From Eudoraea sp. (lineage in GTDB: Bacteria; Bacteroidota; Bacteroidia; Flavobacteriales; Flavobacteriaceae): DNA of 5,174 bases. A model generated the notes under the pieces. It was not told the DNA's origin. It did not search any database and saw nothing but the letters and a program-made list of their open reading frames with translations. Position numbers and translations under genes: made by a program. This document shows positions 1 to 5,174 of this stretch, in pieces (within the stretch, counting starts at the first letter, position 1; each line of letters opens with the position of its first letter). The stretch covers positions 1 through 5,174 of the forward strand of contig JAHEBI010000215.1 of assembly GCA_024642325.1 (NCBI GenBank), in the 5' to 3' direction.

Positions 1-1539
1 AGGTAATCCAAAATCATCCTCATTTTTATATCGGTATAACAATCCATCATTGCTTAACTCTTTTTCTATTGCCAATACCGTACTTACATATTTTGGGTCT
101 TTGGCATGAATAAATCCATAAGACTCCATCAATAAAACTGAGGCATCCAGGTGGGTGGATCCATAAGACTGAGTAAAGGCATTCACCTCATTGTTCCAGC
201 TATTCGAATGTATATCCTGTTTTATTTCCTGCTCCAGTTTTACCCATTTTTCAAGTTTCCGGGTTTTATTGAGTATCCTGGCAACTTTTATTGCCCGGTC
301 AATTGCTACCCAACACAGCACTTTGGAAAAAGTAAAGTGCCTTTCTTCCGTTCTCAATTCCCAAATCCCCTTATCGGCCTCTTTCCAGTGCCTGGTTACA
401 ATCCAGACGATTCCCTTGGTTATGCCCCATAATTCTTCCCCATTCTCTATATTCGTGCTAAATTTCACCAATTGGGCGTGAATTACATCCATTAGAATAC
501 CATAGATGTCATTTTGTTTTTGTTCATAAGCTGCATTTCCAATGCGTACGGGTTTGGAACCCTTATATCCGCTTAAGTGATCCAGAGTCTCTTCTGTAAG
601 GTTTTTTTCCTTGTTAATACCATACATTATCTGGAGTTTCTCATCTTTATCCGGAATAAGATCAATTATAAACTGAAGATATCTCCTTGCAACATTCTTA
701 TGCCCTAATTGAGCCATAACTTTTATAACCATAGACGCATCCCTTATCCAGCAAAAACGATAGTCCCAATTTCTGACTTCACCAATGGTTTCAGGTAATG
801 ATGTGGTGGCGGCAGCAAGTACTGCGCCTGTTTTATCGTAGCTTAAAAGTTTAAGAGTTATAGCACTTCTTGTAATTTCCTTGTTATACTGATTATAATT
901 TGGTGTTCTGTTGGTCCAGTTGAGCCAATAAACCTTGGTGTTTTCCAGATCTAGATAAATCTTCTGTGAATTTGGCTGTAAAATCTTCTCATTGTAAGCC
1001 AGTAAAAAGTACCCGTTTTTGGTAACCTCAATCTCCCGCCCTTCCAGTACTGCATTTTTGTTAAATGACGTATACAAAAAGACCGTGTCAAATTTTTCGT
1101 TGTCAGTAAGGCTCACCACAAAATTCCTTTTTACATAAGACCGTGTCTCCCCTTTGGCATACTCCAGTTTTGGATCATAAAGAACTTTAAATCTGGGGTT
1201 CCCTTTTATATGTCTAACATGCCGTGCTAATTCCGGGGGTGCGTGATAGTTCCCTTTTTCAGTATAATACCTGGGCATAAAATCATGCAATTCAAAGATA
1301 TTGTCACCATCCGAAAATTTGGTGATCAGGATAGCCGTATTTTTTTTATACCGTTGGCTTATCGAATACTCTTCAGAAACATGAATTTCAAAGCTTCCTC
1401 CAATTTTTTCATCCAGAATTTTGGCAAAAACTGATGAGGAATCAAACTGAGGTAAACAACACCATTCGAGGGAACCGGTTTTGGAAATTAATGCTGCACT
1501 CCTGCAATTTCCGATAATACCATAATCTAAGTTGTCCAT
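1..1539 (-). CDS. Glycoside hydrolase family 15 protein (glucoamylase/trehalase-like), C-terminus outside the window
   Basis: Translating the minus strand from the ATG at 1539-1537 gives 513 uninterrupted codons to the window edge with no stop, so the gene is partial at its 3' end. The protein shows the GH15 pattern: an N-terminal beta-rich domain (about residues 1-215) opening with MDNLDYGIIGNCRSAALIS, then an (alpha/alpha)6 catalytic domain. Visible motifs are YRFCWIRDAS (260-269), GYKGSKPVRIGN (324-335) followed by the Q..D.YG stretch (342-347), and ADKGIWELR (388-396), in which Glu394 is the likely general acid by family homology. Family members are usually about 600 residues, so some 80-100 residues are missing, including the expected second catalytic Glu. 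There is no signal peptide, so the enzyme is probably cytoplasmic. GH15 includes glucoamylases, glucodextranases and bacterial trehalases; the divergent trehalose synthesis gene favours trehalose or a related alpha-glucoside as substrate, but this is inference. No Shine-Dalgarno precedes the start. Confidence 0.93.
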   Translation of the reverse strand, partial: MDNLDYGIIGNCRSAALISKTGSLEWCCLPQFDSSSVFAKILDEKIGGSFEIHVSEEYSISQRYKKNTAILITKFSDGDNIFELHDFMPRYYTEKGNYHAPPELARHVRHIKGNPRFKVLYDPKLEYAKGETRSYVKRNFVVSLTDNEKFDTVFLYTSFNKNAVLEGREIEVTKNGYFLLAYNEKILQPNSQKIYLDLENTKVYWLNWTNRTPNYNQYNKEITRSAITLKLLSYDKTGAVLAAATTSLPETIGEVRNWDYRFCWIRDASMVIKVMAQLGHKNVARRYLQFIIDLIPDKDEKLQIMYGINKEKNLTEETLDHLSGYKGSKPVRIGNAAYEQKQNDIYGILMDVIHAQLVKFSTNIENGEELWGITKGIVWIVTRHWKEADKGIWELRTEERHFTFSKVLCWVAIDRAIKVARILNKTRKLEKWVKLEQEIKQDIHSNSWNNEVNAFTQSYGSTHLDASVLLMESYGFIHAKDPKYVSTVLAIEKELSNDGLLYRYKNEDDFGLP

Positions 1540-1641
1540 AATTGAATTATCCGCTAAAAGGTCCTTTTTAATTGCTATTGCACAGCAATTTGCCGAAATT
1601 TAGAAAAATTAAAATCAAAACACCTTAATTTTAGACAATAC
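1540..1641. promoter_or_regulatory. Divergent intergenic region between GH15 and otsAB
   Basis: These 102 bases separate two start codons facing away from each other, so promoters for both genes are expected here. The stretch is very AT-rich. No textbook Bacteroidota promoter (TTG, about 19 bases, TAnnTTTG) is convincing on either strand. The closest -7-like octamers are TAAATTTC on the minus strand (1602-1595) and TAATTTTA on the plus strand (1626-1633). Each matches all but the last base, and neither has a TTG at the usual distance. No purine-rich ribosome binding site lies just before either ATG, as is common in Bacteroidota. A 21-bp inverted repeat sits in the middle and is listed separately. 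Confidence 0.6.
1570..1590. repeat. 21-bp inverted repeat, candidate operator
   Basis: AATTGCT (1570-1576) and AGCAATT (1584-1590) are perfect 7-bp inverted arms around a 7-base spacer. The spacer itself begins ATTGC (1577-1581), which can also pair with GCAAT (1585-1589), so the pentamer ATTGC occurs twice forward and once inverted. The repeat lies 30 bases before the GH15 start and 51 bases before the otsAB start, a sensible place for a shared regulator site. The symmetry is seen directly. The operator role is inference, and short AT-rich palindromes also arise by chance. Confidence 0.45.
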
Positions 1642-3846
1642 ATGGGCAAAACTATCATAATCTCAAATAGACTACCGGTTCAATTGCAAATTAGCAATGG
1701 AAGCATCAATGCAATACCAAGTGTGGGGGGGTTGGCTACTGGCATGAAGTCCGTTCATTCGGGTGGAGATAGTCTTTGGATTGGCTGGAGCGGTCTTACC
1801 GATGAGGAAATTCCAAAGAAACTAATCCCTAAAATAGATAAAGCACTTGCCGAACATGGTTCATCCAAAGTAAGCCTCAGCAAAGAGGAGGTAAACGGCT
1901 TTTATTTTGGATTTAGCAATCGTACGATCTGGCCTTTATTTCATTATTTTTTGGAATATGCTGAATTTGAATTAGGTAGCTGGCTGACATATAAGTCGGT
2001 TAATCAAAAATTTGCCGATGCCATAATAGAAAAAGCAGGCGAAAATGATACAATTTGGATACATGACTACCAATTAATGTTGGTGCCAAAAATGGTTCGG
2101 GAAAAGCGCCCTAATTTGTCCATTGGATTTTTCCTGCATATTCCTTTTCCCTCCTATGAGATTTTCCGGACATTGCCATGGCGTGAAGAGGTACTTGAAG
2201 GTTTACTGGGTTCAGATTTAATAGGTTTTCATACCTATGATTATGAACGTCACTTTTTGAGCTCTGTGAGAAGGTTGTTGGGTACTGAAGTTAGTTTCAA
2301 TGATATCTATGTGGATAACAGAATTGTAAAGGCAGATTCCTTTCCAATGGGCATAGACTATAAAAAATTTAGTGAGGCGGCAAAAATACATCAACAGAAT
2401 AGCGAAGATCAAAAATCTGATTTGCAAAGAAGACTCGACCTTCATAAAAAATCAAGTCCCGATGCAAAATTAATCCTGTCTATTGATCGTCTGGATTACA
2501 GCAAGGGTATTGCAAAGCGATTGCATGCATTTAAATATTTTCTCGACAAATATCCGGAATACAAAGAAAAAATCCGCCTTATAATACTAGCCGTTCCCTC
2601 CCGCTCCAATGTCCCCCAATACAAACTTTTAAAAAAGGAGATTGATGAACTTGTAGGACGAATTAACGGCGAATTATCCACTGTTAGCTGGACCCCTATC
2701 TGGTATTTTTACAGGTCACTCCCTTTTGAAAATTTAATCGATTTATACACCAGTAGTGATATCGCCTGGCTGACCCCTATCAGAGACGGAATGAACCTGG
2801 TTGCCAAAGAATATATTGCCACCAGAACAGATAAAACAGGAGTCCTGATTTTAAGCGAAATGGCCGGTTCTGCCAATGAAATGAATGAATCTTTACTTAT
2901 CAATCCGAATAATTTTGAACAGATAGCAGATACCATGTTCAGGGCTATCAACATGCCTGTGGAAGAACAACAAAGTAGAAATACTATCCTTCAAAAACGA
3001 CTTGAACGTTATAATGTGGAGAAATGGGCCAATGATTTTATGAACTCACTACAGGAACAAAAAAACCGGGATAAAGCCAATGTTTCAAAACGCCTTACGG
3101 AAAGCCTATTGAAAATAGTACTTAAAGATTATAACAAAGCCAAAAAAAGACTTTTTTTTATTGACTATGACGGTACGTTAACCGGATTTAAAATTGATCC
3201 CCAAAAAGCAAGTCCGGATAAGGAACTCTACAATCTAATAGACCAGCTTAATGAGAAGGAAGGTAACGATATCTATTTGATAAGCGGGCGTGATAAGGAA
3301 ACTTTCGCCCGTTGGTTTTTGCATAAAAAATATAACATGATTGTAGAGCACGGGGTATGGATTTCAGAACTAGGCCAGGAATTTAAAATGCTTGAAAAAG
3401 TTAATAAGGACTGGATGGAAAAAATACATCCGGTATTAGAATCGTTCGTTGACCGAACCCCCGGTTCCTTTATTGAAGTAAAAAATTATTCGCTCGCGTG
3501 GCACTACAGAAATACCGACCCTGACTTTGGTGCCAACAGGGCCACAGAATTGAATACAGTACTTACCAGTCTTATTGGCAATGATGATATAAGTATCTTG
3601 AACGGCAACAAAGTAATGGAAATTAAAAGTAGTAACGTTAATAAAGGCAGGGCAGCAATGCGAGTGCTGGCACAGAAGGATTATGATTTTATTTTTGCAA
3701 TTGGGGATGATTGGACAGATGAGTTTATGTTTCAGGAACTACCTGAAGAAACGGTAACTGTTAAAGTAGGGTTGCAGAATACACAGGCCAGGTATTTTAT
3801 TGAAAGTGTTTCCGGCGTGCGGGATATCCTCCAAAAATTTATTTAG
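1642..3846 (+). CDS. otsAB: Bifunctional trehalose-6-phosphate synthase/phosphatase (OtsA-OtsB fusion)
   Basis: A complete 734-residue cytoplasmic protein with two enzyme domains. Residues 1 to about 480 are a GT20 (GT-B fold) trehalose-6-phosphate synthase. It shows SNRLPV (8-13), the G-loop GGLATGM (29-35), WIHDYQ (139-144), the donor-phosphate residues Arg283 and Lys288 in SIDRLDYSKGI, and RDGMNLVAKE (381-390) with Asp382 and Glu390. Residues from about 500 to the end are a HAD-type trehalose-6-phosphate phosphatase. It shows the nucleophile motif DYDGT (508-512), SGR (548-550), Lys668 in VNKGRA, and the magnesium motif GDDWTDE (688-694). Both active sites look intact, so one chain should convert nucleotide-glucose plus glucose-6-phosphate to trehalose. 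The donor (UDP-, ADP- or GDP-glucose) cannot be read from motifs. The start fits because homology begins at residue 3-4. The gene is divergent from the GH15 hydrolase. Unusual homopolymer runs occur at 1725-1731 and 3142-3159. Confidence 0.97.
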   Translation: MGKTIIISNRLPVQLQISNGSINAIPSVGGLATGMKSVHSGGDSLWIGWSGLTDEEIPKKLIPKIDKALAEHGSSKVSLSKEEVNGFYFGFSNRTIWPLFHYFLEYAEFELGSWLTYKSVNQKFADAIIEKAGENDTIWIHDYQLMLVPKMVREKRPNLSIGFFLHIPFPSYEIFRTLPWREEVLEGLLGSDLIGFHTYDYERHFLSSVRRLLGTEVSFNDIYVDNRIVKADSFPMGIDYKKFSEAAKIHQQNSEDQKSDLQRRLDLHKKSSPDAKLILSIDRLDYSKGIAKRLHAFKYFLDKYPEYKEKIRLIILAVPSRSNVPQYKLLKKEIDELVGRINGELSTVSWTPIWYFYRSLPFENLIDLYTSSDIAWLTPIRDGMNLVAKEYIATRTDKTGVLILSEMAGSANEMNESLLINPNNFEQIADTMFRAINMPVEEQQSRNTILQKRLERYNVEKWANDFMNSLQEQKNRDKANVSKRLTESLLKIVLKDYNKAKKRLFFIDYDGTLTGFKIDPQKASPDKELYNLIDQLNEKEGNDIYLISGRDKETFARWFLHKKYNMIVEHGVWISELGQEFKMLEKVNKDWMEKIHPVLESFVDRTPGSFIEVKNYSLAWHYRNTDPDFGANRATELNTVLTSLIGNDDISILNGNKVMEIKSSNVNKGRAAMRVLAQKDYDFIFAIGDDWTDEFMFQELPEETVTVKVGLQNTQARYFIESVSGVRDILQKFI

Positions 3847-3929
3847 TGCTATTTTGATTTTTTCAATTTTGGCTAACCTAGCAATCTGTTATTTAACTAT
3901 TTATATACAATTATTTTAATAATTTGATA

Positions 3930-3976
3930 AGCCTGATTTCTATCTTTACTCGTCATCAATAGATAATTTTCAGGCT
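3930..3976. repeat. 47-nt imperfect inverted repeat (possible otsAB terminator)
   Basis: The outer stem AGCCTGA (3930-3936) pairs with TCAGGCT (3970-3976). A symmetric 4x4 internal loop follows, then an inner stem TATCT (3941-3945) pairing with AGATA (3961-3965) around a 15-base loop. It lies 84 bases after the otsAB stop and is the most GC-rich stem in the spacer. The sequence after it starts AAAATG rather than with a T-run, so it is not a standard intrinsic terminator on the plus strand. It might mark an RNA 3' end, protect one, or be a binding site. Confidence 0.45.
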
Positions 3977-4033
3977 AAAATGTAATAGTCTGATTTGTTT
4001 GAATGTTAGATTTAGTCTTAATAGGGCAGCTAA

Positions 4034-4067
4034 TTGTTCCAAGTTCACAATCCTAGTCGTATTTTTG
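4034..4067 (+). promoter_or_regulatory. Candidate Bacteroidota-type promoter for the M28 peptidase gene
   Basis: TATTTTTG at 4060-4067 is a full match to the Bacteroidota -7 consensus TAnnTTTG. A TTG at 4034-4036 could serve as the -33 element, but the gap is 23 bases against the usual 19-21. Transcription would begin near 4074 and leave a leader of about 35 bases before the ATG at 4109. In sequence this AT-rich, a chance match to the octamer is quite possible. Confidence 0.35.
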
Positions 4068-4108
4068 TTGAATTAAATGAATACAAATCCCTCTTAATTT
4101 TATAGTCT

Positions 4109-5174
4109 ATGAAAAATCTTTCTACTTTATTGCTGTTGGCATTTTCGGTATTTACTTATTCTCAAAGTGATTCCCGCTTATATGATATCATTGCTAATGT
4201 CTCATCTGAACGATTAAAAAATGATGTAACAACCCTAACGAACTTTGGAACCAGACATACACTAAGTGATACAATTTCGGCAACCAGAGGTATAGGTGCA
4301 GCAAGGCGGTGGATAAAAAGTGAATTTGAAAAAATTTCCGGTAATTGCAATAACTGCCTGGAAGTATTCTACCAAAAAGATTTAGTTAAGAAAGGTGAGA
4401 ATGAACGTATCATCCATGATGTTTGGATAGTAAATGTTGTGGCCATTCAACGCGGCACTAAATACCCCAATAAGTTTATCATTATGAGTGGTGACATTGA
4501 TTCCAGGGTAAGTGATCCTACAAATTTTACATCAGATGCCCCCGGGGCAAATGACAACGCCAGTGGTATGGCCGGTACCATTGAGGCCGCCAGGGTTCTA
4601 AGCAAATACAATTTTGAAAGTAGCATTGTATATGTTGGATTGTCCGGAGAAGAGCAAGGGCTATTTGGAGGTAAGGGACTTGCGGCATATGCTAAAGAAA
4701 AAGGATGGGAAATTTTAGGGATTTTAAATAATGATATGATTGGCAATATTAGCGGAGTAGATGGGGTAGTCAGTAATCGAGATTTTAGAATTTTCTCTGA
4801 ACCCGTGCCTCCAACCGAAACGGAACAGCAGCGTAAAGCCCGAAGATTCTATGGTGGAGAAGTTGACGGCATTTCCCGTCAATTAGCAAGATATGTTTAT
4901 AGATCTACTAAATCATATATGCCTGAAATGAATCCTATGCTTATTTACAGACTGGATCGTTTTGGAAGAGGCGGGCATCACAGGCCATTTAATGATGCCG
5001 GTTTTGCAGGTATTCGGATAATGGAAGCTCATGAAAATTATACACAGCAGCATCAGGATATCCGAATGGAAGATGGAATTGCTTATGGCGATGTACTGGA
5101 ACATGTCAATTTTGAATATGCAAAAAAACTCACTGCAGTTAATGCCATAAGTTTAGCCTCAATTGCCTCGGCTC
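4109..5174 (+). CDS. Secreted M28-family zinc metallopeptidase, C-terminus outside the window
   Basis: The ATG at 4109 opens 355 codons with no stop before the window edge. Residues 1-19 are a signal peptide: Lys2, a hydrophobic LLLLAFSVF core, then TYSQ with likely cleavage near residue 18-20, so the protein is exported. The M28 peptidase domain follows. By position, the zinc and catalytic residues are Asp149 in PGANDNASG, Glu181 (general base) and Glu182 (zinc) in GEEQGLFGG, Asp209 in NNDMIGN, and His315 in QHQD. The first ligand, normally His in GHxDS, is Asp129 in GDIDS, while the paired Asp131 is kept. M28 enzymes are aminopeptidases or carboxypeptidases that use one or two zinc ions; the substrate cannot be told from sequence. 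A C-x-x-C pair (Cys80, Cys83) precedes the core. The missing C-terminus may hold an extra domain or sorting signal. No Shine-Dalgarno is seen. There is no obvious link to the trehalose genes. Confidence 0.93.
   Translation, partial: MKNLSTLLLLAFSVFTYSQSDSRLYDIIANVSSERLKNDVTTLTNFGTRHTLSDTISATRGIGAARRWIKSEFEKISGNCNNCLEVFYQKDLVKKGENERIIHDVWIVNVVAIQRGTKYPNKFIIMSGDIDSRVSDPTNFTSDAPGANDNASGMAGTIEAARVLSKYNFESSIVYVGLSGEEQGLFGGKGLAAYAKEKGWEILGILNNDMIGNISGVDGVVSNRDFRIFSEPVPPTETEQQRKARRFYGGEVDGISRQLARYVYRSTKSYMPEMNPMLIYRLDRFGRGGHHRPFNDAGFAGIRIMEAHENYTQQHQDIRMEDGIAYGDVLEHVNFEYAKKLTAVNAISLASIASA

Larger units (their letters stand above)
3847..4108. other. Noncoding spacer between otsAB and the M28 peptidase gene
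   Basis: This 262-base stretch is strongly AT-rich, and I see no credible coding frame or tRNA in it. It holds an A/T-only palindrome (3909-3924), a 47-nt imperfect hairpin (3930-3976) and a promoter-like octamer close to the peptidase start (4060-4067). Its length and contents suggest that otsAB transcription ends here and that the peptidase gene is transcribed separately. That is inference. Confidence 0.6.

Noticed and set aside
151..481. Two overlapping plus-strand open frames of about 95 codons
   Set aside because: They lie wholly antisense to the well-supported GH15 gene, overlap each other in different frames, and show no recognisable domain.
1340..1347. T8 run inside the GH15 gene (A8 on the coding strand)
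   Set aside because: It encodes ordinary Lys/Asn codons in an N-terminal region that is not a domain junction. Runs of this size are expected in an AT-rich genome.
2218..2954. Minus-strand open frames of 61-81 codons opposite otsAB
   Set aside because: All fall antisense to conserved synthase motifs and look like shadows of that coding frame.
3909..3924. Perfect A/T-only palindrome AATTATT-TT-AATAATT
   Set aside because: It is made only of A and T in a very AT-rich spacer, so chance is an adequate explanation, and the stem would be weak.
4447..4746. Minus-strand open frame of 99 codons opposite the M28 gene
   Set aside because: It is antisense to the zinc-site core of the peptidase, where amino-acid conservation explains the sequence. 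The product is Pro/Ser/Leu-rich with no family features.
1..5174. Search for mobile elements, CRISPR repeats, tRNA or rRNA genes and defence or toxin genes
   Set aside because: No terminal inverted repeats, transposase motifs, regularly spaced repeats or RNA gene signatures were seen. The window is filled by three recognisable genes.

Overview
The window reads as ordinary chromosomal DNA from a member of the Bacteroidota, most likely a flavobacterium. Three things point that way: AT-rich sequence and codon use, start codons with no Shine-Dalgarno sequence in front of them, and a one-piece trehalose-6-phosphate synthase/phosphatase of about 735 residues, which is the usual Bacteroidota form. 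No genus or species can be named from the sequence.

Layout. Bases 1-1539 (minus strand) carry the first 513 codons of a GH15 glycoside hydrolase whose C-terminus lies beyond the left edge. Bases 1540-1641 are a 102-bp divergent intergenic region with a 21-bp inverted repeat (1570-1590). Bases 1642-3846 (plus strand) are a complete bifunctional OtsA-OtsB protein of 734 aa, with the motif residues of both active sites in place. Bases 3847-4108 are a noncoding spacer with a 47-nt imperfect hairpin (3930-3976) and a Bacteroidota-type -7 promoter match (4060-4067). Bases 4109-5174 (plus strand) are the first 355 codons of a secreted M28-family zinc peptidase that runs off the right edge.

How the genes work together. 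OtsAB makes trehalose in two steps, from a nucleotide-sugar plus glucose-6-phosphate through trehalose-6-phosphate. The divergent GH15 enzyme has no signal peptide and so probably acts in the cytoplasm on trehalose or another alpha-glucoside. The pair could therefore be a compact trehalose synthesis/turnover module read from a shared control region. The M28 peptidase has its own leader region and signal peptide and is probably functionally unrelated.

I found no mobile element, CRISPR array, tRNA, rRNA or clear new system. The points most worth a second look are the Asp that replaces the usual first zinc-ligand His in the M28 peptidase, the inverted repeat between GH15 and otsAB, and homopolymer runs at the linker between the two OtsAB domains.
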